Source: PFJX01 sp964466195 (GTDB lineage: Bacteria > Pseudomonadota > Gammaproteobacteria > Burkholderiales > Thiobacillaceae). From it: a stretch of 64,000 bases of DNA. Below the pieces are notes generated by a model. It ran no database searches, had not been told where the DNA came from, and was given only the letters and a program-made list of their open reading frames with translations. Shown here piece by piece: positions 1 to 8,643 of this stretch (position 1 is the stretch's first letter; each line of letters starts with the position of its first letter). The stretch lies in NCBI GenBank assembly GCA_964466195.1, contig CAYXMQ010000001.1:124001-188000 (forward strand). The letters run 5' to 3'. Position numbers and translations under genes: made by a program.

Positions 1-363
1 CAGCATCGCCAGGTTTTGCAGAATGATCGAAACGCCGATGGCGGTAATCAAAGGCGCTAGGCGCGGTGCTTTTCGCAGCGGGCGATAAGCGACCTTTTCA
101 ATGCCGAAGGCCAGCAGCATACAGGCCGGAATCGCCACCAGAATGCCGCCCAGCACGACCAGGATGCCGGGAAGACCGGGGGCGTAGCCGACCAGCAGGC
201 CGATCACCGTCAACGCCACCATCGCACCGATCATGGTCACCTCGCCATGGGCGAAGTTGATCAGCTCCAGGATGCCGTAGACCATGGTGTAGCCCAGCGC
301 GACCAGCGCATAGATGCTGCCCAGGACCAGACCATTGACCAACTGTTGGAGAAAGATATCCAT
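1..363 (-). CDS. livH: Branched-chain amino acid ABC transporter permease LivH (partial)
   Basis: This is the N-terminal 121 residues of an inner-membrane permease of the LivH type, which forms half of the channel for leucine, isoleucine and valine import. The gene runs off the left edge. Reading begins MDIFLQQLVNGLVLGSIYAL and continues with a TMVYGILELINFAHGE stretch, which is the family hallmark near the first membrane segments. The start is the first ATG after a REP-like hairpin; no good Shine-Dalgarno sequence is visible. It lies 47 bases downstream of livK on the same strand, so the two probably form one operon, with the other Liv permease and ATPases presumably beyond the window. Family assignment is firm; substrate is inferred. 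Confidence 0.9.
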   Translation of the reverse strand, partial: MDIFLQQLVNGLVLGSIYALVALGYTMVYGILELINFAHGEVTMIGAMVALTVIGLLVGYAPGLPGILVVLGGILVAIPACMLLAFGIEKVAYRPLRKAPRLAPLITAIGVSIILQNLAML

Positions 364-381
364 ACGCAATGAAAGCCAGCC

Positions 382-407
382 GTCGTTCCCGCGCGAGCGG
401 GAATGAC
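382..407. repeat. REP-like palindromic element (copy A)
   Basis: A near-perfect hairpin sits in the livK-livH gap: GTCGTTCCCGC at 382-392 pairs with GCGGGAATGAC at 397-407 with one G-T pair. It has the form of the widespread intergenic element built on CGTCATTCCCGCG...GCGGGAATC. Related diverged copies lie at about 58708 and 60456. It could attenuate expression of livH relative to the binding-protein gene, but that is inference. Confidence 0.6.
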
Positions 408-410
408 GAA

Positions 411-1556
411 TTACTTGACGGTCTCCAGCACCTGCCAGGCGCCGCCCTTGACCTCATACAGCGTCACCGCGCCGCCCGTCGTATCGCCTTTGCTGTCGAA
501 CTTGACCGGACCGCTGACGCCCTGCAGATCGGTCTTCGGCAATTCGGCCAGCACCTTCGCCGGTTCGGCGGAACCGGCGCGTTGCATCGCCGTCACCAGT
601 GCATAGACGGCGTCGTAGGCGTAGGGCGCGTAAACCTGGATCACACCGTACTTGGCTTCGAATTTCTTGCGGAATTCCGGGCCGCCCGGCATCGAATCGA
701 TCGGCAGCCCCGGCGACGAAGCCACGACCCCCTCGGCGTCGGCGCCGGCCAGTTTGACGAAGTTCACGTTTTGCAAACCGTCACCGCCCAGCAATTTGGC
801 GCTCAGGCCGAGGCTCTTCATCTGCTTCGCCATCGGTCCGCCCTGCGGATCCATGCCGCCGAAGAAGACCAGATCCGGCGTCTTGCCCTTGATGCTGGTC
901 AGAATCGCACTGAAATCGGTGGCGCGATCGTTGGTGAATTCGCGTGCGACGATTTCGCCGCCGGCCGCCTTGGCCGCCTTCTCGAACTCATCGGCCAGAC
1001 CCTGACCATACGCGGTGCGATCGTCGATGATCGCGATCTTCTTCGCCGCCAGCTTGTTAACGGCAAACTGGCCCAGCGCCTTGCCCTGTTGCGCGTCGTT
1101 GGCCATCACCCGATAGGCCGTCTTGTAGCCCTGCGCGGTATAGGCCACGGCGGTCGCGGAGGGAGAAATCTGAGGAATGCCGGCGTCGTGGTAAATCTTG
1201 GAGGCCGGGATCGTGGTGCCCGAATTCAAATGGCCGATCACCGCGACCACGCCGGCATCAACCAGCTTTTGCGCAACGATGGTCGCAGTCTTCGGTTCCG
1301 CCTGGTCGTCCTCGCCGAGCAACTCCAGCTTCACCTTCTTGCCGCCCAATTCCAGGCCCTTGGCGTTGATTTCATCCACCGCCAGGCGGGCGCCATTCTC
1401 GTTATCTTTGCCGATATGGGTTTGCGGCCCGGTCAGCGGCGAGACGGAACCGATCTTGATGACCTCGCCGGCGGCCTCTTGCTTCTTGCCGCAACCGCCT
1501 ACGGAAACCGCCAGCGCCAGTGCCAGGGCGGAAACAACGAACTTGCTGGAATGCAT
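411..1556 (-). CDS. livK: Branched-chain amino acid ABC transporter substrate-binding protein LivK
   Basis: This is a periplasmic, probably lipid-anchored binding protein of 381 residues that captures branched-chain amino acids for the Liv ABC importer. The start at 1556 follows GGGAG at a good distance and gives MHSSKFVVSALALALAVSVGGCG, a lipoprotein signal with a lipobox ending in cysteine 22. A 17-codon upstream extension is possible but has no signal logic. The mature part carries the family features IKIGSVSPLTGPQTHIGKDN near its start, a VIGHLNSGTTIPASKIY stretch and an aromatic YAPYAYDAVYALV region near the end. It precedes livH in the same orientation. Related binding proteins take amides or short-chain acids, so the exact ligand is uncertain. 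Confidence 0.9.
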   Translation of the reverse strand: MHSSKFVVSALALALAVSVGGCGKKQEAAGEVIKIGSVSPLTGPQTHIGKDNENGARLAVDEINAKGLELGGKKVKLELLGEDDQAEPKTATIVAQKLVDAGVVAVIGHLNSGTTIPASKIYHDAGIPQISPSATAVAYTAQGYKTAYRVMANDAQQGKALGQFAVNKLAAKKIAIIDDRTAYGQGLADEFEKAAKAAGGEIVAREFTNDRATDFSAILTSIKGKTPDLVFFGGMDPQGGPMAKQMKSLGLSAKLLGGDGLQNVNFVKLAGADAEGVVASSPGLPIDSMPGGPEFRKKFEAKYGVIQVYAPYAYDAVYALVTAMQRAGSAEPAKVLAELPKTDLQGVSGPVKFDSKGDTTGGAVTLYEVKGGAWQVLETVK

Positions 1557-1625
1557 CTGAATACTCCCGAAAAGCCTGAAAAACCGCCGATTTATATCAC
1601 ACCGCACAGGCTCGCCGTTGCCATA

Positions 1626-1664
1626 AAAAAAGCCGGGCGAGTTTGCACTCGCGCGGCTTTTTCC
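1626..1664 (-). terminator. Rho-independent terminator after the cytochrome c gene
   Basis: A hairpin with arms AGCCGGGCGAG and CTCGCGCGGCT (one mismatch) and a six-base loop is flanked by A-tracts on one side and T-tracts on the other. It therefore works on either strand. It follows the stop of the small cytochrome gene on the - strand and separates it from livK. Confidence 0.8.
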
Positions 1665-1682
1665 CAGCCGGTAAGGCCTGCC

Positions 1683-1988
1683 TTACATGGCCAGAACCCA
1701 GTCAGCCAGCTTCTTGGCATCTGCTTCGGAAACCTGGGGGTGCGGGGGCATCGGAACCGGACCCCAAACGCCCTTGCCGCCCTTCTTGATCACCGTAACG
1801 ATGTGATCGGCCGCCTTGGCGTCGCCCTTGTATTTCTTGGCAACGTCCTGGAACGCCGGGCCGACCACTTTCTTGGCGACCTGGTGGCAGCTCATACAAG
1901 CGCTTTTCTTGGCCAGCGCCTCATCAGCGAAAGCGACACCAGAACCCATGGCGAGAAGAGCAGCAGCAGCGATTACGATAGCTTTCAT
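1683..1988 (-). CDS. Small periplasmic cytochrome c (c-551/c-552 type)
   Basis: The product is a 101-residue monoheme cytochrome that shuttles electrons in the periplasm. The start at 1988 is set by AAGGAG about nine bases upstream and by a Sec signal peptide, MKAIVIAAAALLAMGSGVAFA, cleaved before DEALAKK. The mature part has one CMSCH heme motif. It also has VGPAFQDVAKKYKG, and VWGPVPMPPHPQVS, whose methionine is the likely second heme ligand. The end, ADAKKLADWVLAM, is the usual C-terminal helix. This pattern is that of the cytochrome c8 family, which in other bacteria donates to nitrite reductase or oxidases. It is a single-gene unit with its own terminator. Confidence 0.9.
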   Translation of the reverse strand: MKAIVIAAAALLAMGSGVAFADEALAKKSACMSCHQVAKKVVGPAFQDVAKKYKGDAKAADHIVTVIKKGGKGVWGPVPMPPHPQVSEADAKKLADWVLAM

Positions 1989-2053
1989 TTGTAAATCTCC
2001 TTGTTGAATAAATCCCCGCTTGGGGAAAGGCAACTCGCGTTGCGCGGCGGATG

Positions 2054-4087
2054 TTACTGGACCGCCTGATTGCTGAGAATAGTCAGCAGATCAGACAGTT
2101 GCACTATTTCAGGCAGGCATCTAACGTCGTCGCAAATCGACGCGTTGACGCCTGATTGAGTGGTTTTATGCAAATTGGTAGGAATTTTCCGGGCGGCACT
2201 GGTTGATTTGAACAACAAACTGGCGCCATCGACGATTTTGTCCGCCGCAAGCTTCCATCGCGTGACTTCAGGCTCCGGTCCGTGCAATACGATCACTCTT
2301 GGCGGCGACAACAGACCCTCCAGGCAGCGCAACAAACTCGGGAAGGGCGTTGGTTGTTCCAACAAGCTGCCCTGGAATGCCTGCAGCGTCCGCTCGGCCG
2401 CCGCCAGATAGCGCGGTTCGTCGAGCACGCGCCCGAGACGCATCAAGGCATAGGCGGCGATGCCGTTGCCGGAAGGCGTGGCGTTGTCGTAGCCCGGCTT
2501 GGCGCGGTGTATCAACGCCTCGTGGTCGTGGCTGGTGAAGAAAAATCCGCCCGCTTCGGCGTCCTCGAAATGCCGCAGCAGCGCATCGGCCAGTTGCTGC
2601 GCCCAGATCAGGTCGGCGTCGCGCCATTCGGCCTGCAGCAGCTCAAGCAGCGCATCGAGCAAAAAGGCGTAGTCATCCAGATAACCGTTGTGCCGCGCCT
2701 GGCCTTGCTGATACGAAGCGGCCAGACGGCCTTGCCGCCAGACCGTCCGCTGCAGCGCATCCGCGGCACGTTGCGCTTGCCGCAGCCAGTCCTCGCGGCC
2801 GCAGCGTCGAGCGGCGCGGGCCAGCCCTCTGATCATTAACGCATTCCAGCTGGTCAGCACCTTGTCGTCGCGTCCCGGCCGAATGCGTTGCGCACGCGCC
2901 GCGAACAATTTGGCGCGCACGCCGTCCAGCCGCCTGGCAAGCTCGTCTTCCGGCAAGCCCAATTGCGCCGCCGCCTCCGGCAAGGTCAACAACATTTCCA
3001 GATGCCAGGCGTGGCCCTCGAAGTTGGGCGCGTTGTCCAGCCCCCAGCAGAGCCTTGCGAGCGCGTGCTCTTCGGGCGTCAACAGGGCTGCGATCTGCTC
3101 CGGCGTCCAAACGTAGAACTTCCCCTCCTGCTGCTCCGAATCGGCATCCAGCGCGGTATAGAACAGCCCGTCCGGCGCAGTCATCTCACGCTGCAACCAA
3201 CCGGCGATGCCCTCCGCAGCCCGTAAAAACACTGCCTGTCCGGTCTGCGCCCAGGCGTCGGCATACAAAGCCAGCAGCGGGCCGTTGTCGTAGAGCATCT
3301 TTTCAAAATGCGGAATCGACCAGCGCTCGTCTGTCGAATAGCGGAAGAAGCCGCCGCCGAGCTGATCCATCAAACCGCCCAGCGCCATTTTTTCCAGTGT
3401 GTAGGCCACGTTGCGCCGCGCCTCGGCGTGACCCGACCAGAACAAAAACTCCAGCTCGGCCGGACGCGGGAACTTCGGCGCCCGGCTGAAACCGCCATAA
3501 ACCGGGTCGTAACCGTGCTGAATACCTGCGATTGCGGCCTGGATCGGGGCCGCATCGAGTACGCCGGCCGCGGCTGCAAACGCCTCGCTCTGCGCCAGCG
3601 CCGCGCGCATCGCAGCATTCTGCTCGACGAGCTCGCGGCGCTGGTTGGCCCAGGCATGCGCCACGCTCTCGAGCAATTTGCTGAAGCCGGGCAGGTTGTA
3701 GCGCGCCTGTTTCGGAAAGTAGGTGCCGCCGAAAAATGGCGTGCCGTCCGGCGCCAGAAACATCGTCAACGGCCAGCCGCCGCCGCGCTGGCTCAGCATC
3801 TGCAGCGCGGTTTGATATATCTGATCCAGATCCGGCCGCTCCTCGCGGTCGACCTTGATGCAGACGAAATGCCGGTTCATCAAGGCCGCTACATCGGCAT
3901 CCTCGAACGACTCGTGTGCCATCACATGACACCAGTGGCAGGTGGAATAGCCGACCGAAAGCAATATCGGTTTGTCCTCCTGCCGCGCCTGAGCCAGAGC
4001 TTGCGGCCCCCAAGCCTGCCAGTCGACCGGGTTATCGGCGTGCTGCAGCAGGTAAGGACTGGTTTCGTGGGCGAGGCGGTTGGGCAT
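2054..4087 (-). CDS. DUF255 thioredoxin-fold / N-acylglucosamine-epimerase-fold protein (YyaL/SSP411 type)
   Basis: This 677-residue protein has the two-part layout of the YyaL/SPATA20 family. Residues 1-165 form an N-terminal thioredoxin-like domain, starting MPNRLAHETSPYLLQHADNP and carrying the CHWC motif in STCHWCHVMAHESFED. An (alpha/alpha) barrel resembling sugar epimerases follows, with GGFFRYSTDERWSIPHFEKM and LDADSEQQEGKFYVW. The molecular function of this family is not established; the CxxC motif suggests redox activity. There is no signal peptide, so it is probably cytosolic. The C-terminal ~60 residues after EVTRWK look less conserved. It stands alone between two c-type cytochrome genes. 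Confidence 0.85.
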   Translation of the reverse strand: MPNRLAHETSPYLLQHADNPVDWQAWGPQALAQARQEDKPILLSVGYSTCHWCHVMAHESFEDADVAALMNRHFVCIKVDREERPDLDQIYQTALQMLSQRGGGWPLTMFLAPDGTPFFGGTYFPKQARYNLPGFSKLLESVAHAWANQRRELVEQNAAMRAALAQSEAFAAAAGVLDAAPIQAAIAGIQHGYDPVYGGFSRAPKFPRPAELEFLFWSGHAEARRNVAYTLEKMALGGLMDQLGGGFFRYSTDERWSIPHFEKMLYDNGPLLALYADAWAQTGQAVFLRAAEGIAGWLQREMTAPDGLFYTALDADSEQQEGKFYVWTPEQIAALLTPEEHALARLCWGLDNAPNFEGHAWHLEMLLTLPEAAAQLGLPEDELARRLDGVRAKLFAARAQRIRPGRDDKVLTSWNALMIRGLARAARRCGREDWLRQAQRAADALQRTVWRQGRLAASYQQGQARHNGYLDDYAFLLDALLELLQAEWRDADLIWAQQLADALLRHFEDAEAGGFFFTSHDHEALIHRAKPGYDNATPSGNGIAAYALMRLGRVLDEPRYLAAAERTLQAFQGSLLEQPTPFPSLLRCLEGLLSPPRVIVLHGPEPEVTRWKLAADKIVDGASLLFKSTSAARKIPTNLHKTTQSGVNASICDDVRCLPEIVQLSDLLTILSNQAVQ

Positions 4088-4227
4088 GGCGGACTCCGAT
4101 ATCGGGCCGCCAGTGTAGTAGGGGGAGTAATACCCGACAAATCCAGTCTGGATTTCTGTTCACGGCTTCGCCGCGGACGAGCGCAGGTACAGGCTGCCCT
4201 TATGCCGTTGTGGCAATCGGCCGCGAC

Positions 4228-4680
4228 TCAGCGCCGTGCTTGAGTTGCGTCCAGCCGATACGTGGCATGGCAGGAAACGCAGTTCGACATGATCTTGCCG
4301 AGTTGCTGCAGCGCATGGTTGGCATCGGCCAGACTTTCCGCATCGCGCGCCAGGTCATCAAAGCCCTGGTGCGTGGCTTGGCCGAGTTGCTTGAATGCGA
4401 GCGGCAGCTTGGCGCGCAAGCTGGCAGGGACATCGTGCGCGGCGGCCATGCCCAACTCGCGCGCGGCAACCGCCACCCGGTTCATGTCGTTGTCCGCGAT
4501 ACCGCTAACGATTCTTTGCGTACCAGACAGAAACAAGCGCATTTCCGCGTGGACATGGGCTTTCTCTGGCGCACTCAGCCGGAGCGTGGTGCCGGGGATA
4601 GCGGGTGACGTATGCGCATGCTCGGCGGCGTTCGATGGCAGGGCGGCGAAAAGAAGCAAGAACGGGAGGAGGCGTTTCAT
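4228..4680 (-). CDS. Periplasmic c'-type (cytochrome c556-like) cytochrome
   Basis: This is a 150-residue exported cytochrome. A signal peptide, MKRLLPFLLLFAALPSNA, is followed by a mainly helical region rich in alanine and a single heme motif CVSCH close to the C-terminus (about residues 136-140). A C-terminal heme site after a long four-helix region is typical of the cytochrome c'/c556 group rather than of c-type cytochromes with N-terminal heme. Such proteins bind NO or carry electrons, but nothing here says which. It ends 141 bases before the DUF255 gene and starts 11 bases after the stop of bioA, so it may be cotranscribed with bioA. Confidence 0.75.
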   Translation of the reverse strand: MKRLLPFLLLFAALPSNAAEHAHTSPAIPGTTLRLSAPEKAHVHAEMRLFLSGTQRIVSGIADNDMNRVAVAARELGMAAAHDVPASLRAKLPLAFKQLGQATHQGFDDLARDAESLADANHALQQLGKIMSNCVSCHATYRLDATQARR

Positions 4681-4691
4681 GATGAGGGCTT

Positions 4692-5996
4692 TCAGATGTA
4701 TTGCAGGAGATCGAGCGTGACATCTGCCATCAGCCGCATGTCCGCTTCTTCAATGACGTAGGGCGGCATGAAATAGACGGTGTTGCCGATCGGACGAATG
4801 AACAGGCCGCGGGCCAGGGCGTGTTGGTGAAAACGGGCGCTGAATCCGGGTTCGGCATGCTGCACGTCGAACGCCCAGATCATGCCGGTGTTGCGCATGT
4901 GGCGGACGCGCGCATGCGCGGCAACGGGGGCGAGCAGTTCGCTGAAACGCGCGGCCTTGAAGCGATTGCTGGCGAGCACGTCATCGGACTCGAAAATATC
5001 CAGCACCGCCAGTGCGGCGCGGCAGGCCAGCGGGTTGCCGGTATAGGAATGCGAATGCAGGAAGCCGCGCGCGGTCGCATCGGAATAAAACGCGGCATAA
5101 ATCTCGTCGCGCGTCAGCACGCAGGACAACGGCAGGTAGCCGCCGGTGATGCCTTTGGACAGACACAGAAAGTCGGGCCGAATGCCGGCCTGCTCGCAGG
5201 CGAACAGCGTGCCGGTGCGGCCGAAACCGACGGCGATTTCGTCCGCGATCAGATGCACCTCATATTTTTCGCACAGTTCGCGCAAGCGGGTCAGGTAGAT
5301 CGGGTGATACATGGCCATGCCGGCCGCCCCCTGCACCAGCGGTTCGACGATGACCGCAGCCGTGGTGTCGGCGCATTCGGCAAGAAAGTCGTCCATTTGG
5401 GCGATGGCTCGCCAGGCATAGGCTTCCGCCGACTCGTCCTCTTCCGCCTGGCGCCAGTCCGGGCTGATCACCTGGTATGACTGGCGCAGCAGCGGCGCGT
5501 AGGTATCTTTGAACAGGGCGACGTCGGTGACCGAAAGTGCGCCCAGAGTTTCGCCGTGATAGCCGTTTTGCAGGCTGACGTAACCGGTCTTGTGCGGGCG
5601 GCCCCGGTTGCGCCAGAAATGGAAACTCATCTTGAGCGCGATTTCCGTCGCACTGGCGCCGTCGGAGCCATAGAAGGCATGGCTCAAACCGCTGAGCCTG
5701 GCCAGTCGTTCCGACAGTTCGACCACCGGCGCGTGCGTGCAGCCGGCCAGCATGACGTGTTCGATGCGACCGAGCTGGTCGATGATCGCGGCATTGATGC
5801 GCGGGTTGGCGTGGCCGAACAGATTGACCCACCAGGACGAAATCGCATCCAGATAGCGGCGGCCTTGATAATCGATCAGCCAGGCGCCTTCGCCGCGGGC
5901 TACGGGCAACGGCGGCGTCTGTTCCAGATGCTTCATCTGGGTGCAGGGATGCCAGACGGCGGCGCGGGTGCGGTCTAGCCAGTCGTCGTTGCTCAT
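4692..5996 (-). CDS. bioA: Adenosylmethionine-8-amino-7-oxononanoate aminotransferase
   Basis: BioA is the PLP enzyme of biotin synthesis that transfers an amino group from S-adenosylmethionine to KAPA, giving DAPA. The 434-residue length is normal. Visible features are the N-terminal WHPCTQMKHLEQTPPLPV, the GSDGASATEIALKMSFHFW cofactor region, DEIAVGFGRTGTLFACEQAG with the cofactor-binding aspartate, and LCLSKGITGGYLPLS with the Schiff-base lysine. The other bio genes are not in the window, so bioA is separated from bioBFCD here. A ParA-like ATPase gene lies just upstream on the same strand, 22 bases away. Confidence 0.95.
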   Translation of the reverse strand: MSNDDWLDRTRAAVWHPCTQMKHLEQTPPLPVARGEGAWLIDYQGRRYLDAISSWWVNLFGHANPRINAAIIDQLGRIEHVMLAGCTHAPVVELSERLARLSGLSHAFYGSDGASATEIALKMSFHFWRNRGRPHKTGYVSLQNGYHGETLGALSVTDVALFKDTYAPLLRQSYQVISPDWRQAEEDESAEAYAWRAIAQMDDFLAECADTTAAVIVEPLVQGAAGMAMYHPIYLTRLRELCEKYEVHLIADEIAVGFGRTGTLFACEQAGIRPDFLCLSKGITGGYLPLSCVLTRDEIYAAFYSDATARGFLHSHSYTGNPLACRAALAVLDIFESDDVLASNRFKAARFSELLAPVAAHARVRHMRNTGMIWAFDVQHAEPGFSARFHQHALARGLFIRPIGNTVYFMPPYVIEEADMRLMADVTLDLLQYI

Positions 5997-6018
5997 GCGT
6001 CGGGACGGGCAGGCGGCG

Positions 6019-6783
6019 TTATTCGAAAAAGCCCTTGGACAGCAGTTCCATGGTCAGCAGGCGGTAATCGTGCGCGCCTGACGAATCCGACGAGTAGGCG
6101 AAAATGTCCATACCATGCGCCGGGCTTTCCGATAGTGCAGGATCGTCCGGGATGCGCGTATCGCACAGCTGGTCGCCATAGCGGCTTTTCAGGTTGGCCA
6201 ACGCGTCGCGGCATTGGGGCTTGGATTCGTCGAAGCGGGTCAACACGACGCGCCGCTCGATGCGCCGCTTGAGCGGGCCTTCCAGGACGTTGAGGGCCAG
6301 GTCGAGCCGGTTCAGGCCCTGAATCGCCAAGAAATCTGCGGTGACCGGAATCAGCACCCGATCGGCGGCGAACAAGGCGTTGAGCGAAAGCACGCCGAGC
6401 GCCGGTGCGCAGTCGATCATTATGGGCGAGTTGCCCCAGGCCTGAGCGGCATCCAGGCCGCGTTTCAGCGTGCCGGCGACGCCTGTGGTGGCGCCCAGCA
6501 GGGCGTCGATCTTGGATAGATCGGGATGCCCGGGCAGCAGTCTGATCTGGTTGGCCAGGCGGCGGATGATGCGCTCGAGCGGCACCTTGTCGCGAAAGAA
6601 CGCCGCCGTCGTCGCGTTGCTCGGCAGGTGTTTGACGCCCAACGCCAGGCTGACGTGCGCCTGCGGATCCAGGTCGATCACCACCGGCGTACGCTCCAGC
6701 ATGGCGAGCGAAGCCGCTACATTTAGCGTGGTAGTCGTTTTGCCGACCCCGCCCTTTTGATTGAATACCGCAATGACTGCCAT
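6019..6783 (-). CDS. Orphan ParA/Soj-family ATPase
   Basis: This 254-residue deviant Walker-type ATPase begins MAVIAVFNQKGGVGKTTTTL, with the lysine-rich KGGVGKTTT Walker A motif. It also has VVIDLDPQAHVSLALG (Walker A') and IMIDCAPALGVLSLNAL (Walker B). Such ATPases position DNA or protein cargo on the nucleoid or membrane. It is distinct from the chromosomal ParA at 17948-18745 and has no ParB partner next to it, lying instead between glmS and bioA. The C-terminal part, FAYSSDSSGAHDYRLLTMEL, is unlike the canonical chromosomal ParA ending. Cargo unknown. Confidence 0.85.
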   Translation of the reverse strand: MAVIAVFNQKGGVGKTTTTLNVAASLAMLERTPVVIDLDPQAHVSLALGVKHLPSNATTAAFFRDKVPLERIIRRLANQIRLLPGHPDLSKIDALLGATTGVAGTLKRGLDAAQAWGNSPIMIDCAPALGVLSLNALFAADRVLIPVTADFLAIQGLNRLDLALNVLEGPLKRRIERRVVLTRFDESKPQCRDALANLKSRYGDQLCDTRIPDDPALSESPAHGMDIFAYSSDSSGAHDYRLLTMELLSKGFFE

Positions 6784-6803
6784 GCAGGGGTTACTCCAAC
6801 GGG

Positions 6804-8630
6804 TTATTCCACGGTGACCGATTTGGCGAGATTGCGCGGCTGATCGACGTCGGTGCCCTTGAGTATGGCGACGTGATAGGCCAGCAGTTGCAGCGGGATG
6901 CTGTACACGATGGGTGCGGTGCCGGGATAGATGTCGGCCAGGGTCAGGTTCTGGAAGTGATCCAACTCGATCTTCACTTTTTGGTCGGAGAACAGGAACA
7001 GTTCGCCGCCGCGCGCGCGCACTTCCTGCAGATTCGATAGTACCTTGTCGAGCAGCGGATCGTCCGGCAACGCGCAGATCACCGGCATGTCGGCATCCAC
7101 CAGCGCCAGCGGACCGTGCTTCAATTCACCGGCGGGATAGGCCTCGGCATGGATGTAGGAAATTTCCTTCAACTTCAGCGCACCTTCCAGCGCGATCGGG
7201 TAGAACGGGCCGCGGCCGAGGAAGAGCGCATGATGTTTGTCGGCGAAGGCAGCGGCCATTTCCTGGATGGCATCGGACAGTGACAGCACGACCTCGACTT
7301 GGCGCGGCAGCGCGTGCAATTCATCGACGAGCCGTTTTTCATCCTCGACCGACAAGCCGCGGCGCCGCGCCAGCGCGACGGTCAGCAGGCGCAACGCAGT
7401 CAGTTGCGTGGTGAACGCCTTGGTCGACGCGACGCCGATTTCCGGTCCGGCGCGGGTCATCAGCGCGACATCGGATTCGCGCGTCAATGACGATTCCGGC
7501 ACATTGCAGATGGTCAGCGTGCCGATGTAACCGGCCTGTTTGGCGAAGCGCAATGCGGCCAGCGTGTCCGCCGTCTCGCCGGATTGGGAAATGGACAGGA
7601 ACAACGTGTCCGGCGGCACCACGACCTTGCGGTAGCGATACTCGCTGGCCACTTCGACGCTGCATGGCACGCCGATTTCTTCCAGCCAGTAGCGGGCCAC
7701 CAGGCCGGCGTGGTAGCTGGTGCCGCAGGCGATGATATGGACGCCGCGGGTCTTGTCGAACAAGGCCTTGGCTTCATGGCCGAAACTCTCTTCCAACAAC
7801 CGGCCCTTGTAGATGCGTCCTTCCAGGGTTTCGGCAATGACCGAGGGTTGCTCGAAGATTTCCTTCAGCATGTAGTGCTTGTACGGGCCTTTGTCGGTCG
7901 TGGCGGCGGACATCTGCGACAAACGCTCCGGCCGCTCTACCGACTTGCCGGCGGCATCGAAGACGCGAACGCCGTCACGACGGATTTCGGCGACATCGCC
8001 CTCTTCCAGGAAAATGAAACGTTGGGTGACCGGCAGCAGCGCGAACACGTCGGAGGCGATGAAATTCTCTCCGACGCCCAGCCCGATCACCAACGGGCTG
8101 CCGGCGCGGGCAACGATCAGACGGTCGGCATCGTTCGGCGCCGAAACCGCCAGGCCGTAGGCGCCGACCAGCTGCGTGATCGCCTTCTGCACCGCGCGCA
8201 GCAAATCGGCCTCGCCTTCCAGCAAATGCGCGAGCAAATGGGCGATGACTTCGGTGTCGGTTTCCGACGTGAAGAAATATCCATGCGCCTGCAGCTCGGC
8301 GCGTAACTCGGCGTGGTTTTCGATAATGCCGTTGTGCACCACGGCGACTTTTTCGCCACTCATGTGCGGGTGGGCATTGCGCTCGGCGGGCATGCCGTGC
8401 GTGGCCCAGCGCGTATGGGCGATGCCGAGATGGCCGACGACCGGATTGGCCTCCACCAATTGGCGCAGCATGGCGACCTTGCCGACCGCGCGAATGCGGC
8501 CCAGGCTGCCGTCCTCCCGGCGCACGGCGATCCCGGCCGAGTCGTAGCCGCGGTATTCCAGGCGTTGCAATCCTTCCAGCAGAATGGGCACTACATTGCG
8601 TTCAGCTACTGCACCGACGATGCCGCACAT
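6804..8630 (-). CDS. glmS: Glutamine-fructose-6-phosphate aminotransferase (isomerizing)
   Basis: GlmS makes glucosamine-6-phosphate from fructose-6-phosphate and glutamine, the entry step to peptidoglycan and LPS amino sugars. The 608-residue protein starts MCGIVGAV, with the Cys1 nucleophile exposed after removal of the initiator Met. It has LQRLEYRGYDSAGIAV and HTRWATHGMPAERNAHPH in the glutaminase domain. Two SIS domains follow, with ACGTSYHAG, SISQSGETADTLAALR and the C-terminal PRNLAKSVTVE. The start follows GGAGAAG at a proper distance. It lies 13 bases after the glmU stop, so glmU-glmS form an operon covering two consecutive steps toward UDP-GlcNAc. Confidence 0.97.
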   Translation of the reverse strand: MCGIVGAVAERNVVPILLEGLQRLEYRGYDSAGIAVRREDGSLGRIRAVGKVAMLRQLVEANPVVGHLGIAHTRWATHGMPAERNAHPHMSGEKVAVVHNGIIENHAELRAELQAHGYFFTSETDTEVIAHLLAHLLEGEADLLRAVQKAITQLVGAYGLAVSAPNDADRLIVARAGSPLVIGLGVGENFIASDVFALLPVTQRFIFLEEGDVAEIRRDGVRVFDAAGKSVERPERLSQMSAATTDKGPYKHYMLKEIFEQPSVIAETLEGRIYKGRLLEESFGHEAKALFDKTRGVHIIACGTSYHAGLVARYWLEEIGVPCSVEVASEYRYRKVVVPPDTLFLSISQSGETADTLAALRFAKQAGYIGTLTICNVPESSLTRESDVALMTRAGPEIGVASTKAFTTQLTALRLLTVALARRRGLSVEDEKRLVDELHALPRQVEVVLSLSDAIQEMAAAFADKHHALFLGRGPFYPIALEGALKLKEISYIHAEAYPAGELKHGPLALVDADMPVICALPDDPLLDKVLSNLQEVRARGGELFLFSDQKVKIELDHFQNLTLADIYPGTAPIVYSIPLQLLAYHVAILKGTDVDQPRNLAKSVTVE

Positions 8631-8643
8631 TGTTCTTCTCCGA

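Noticed and set aside
369..1994. Long open frame on the + strand antisense to livK and the cytochrome gene
   Set aside because: It mirrors the high-GC coding on the other strand, is rich in Arg, His and Gln without any domain, and has no ribosome site.
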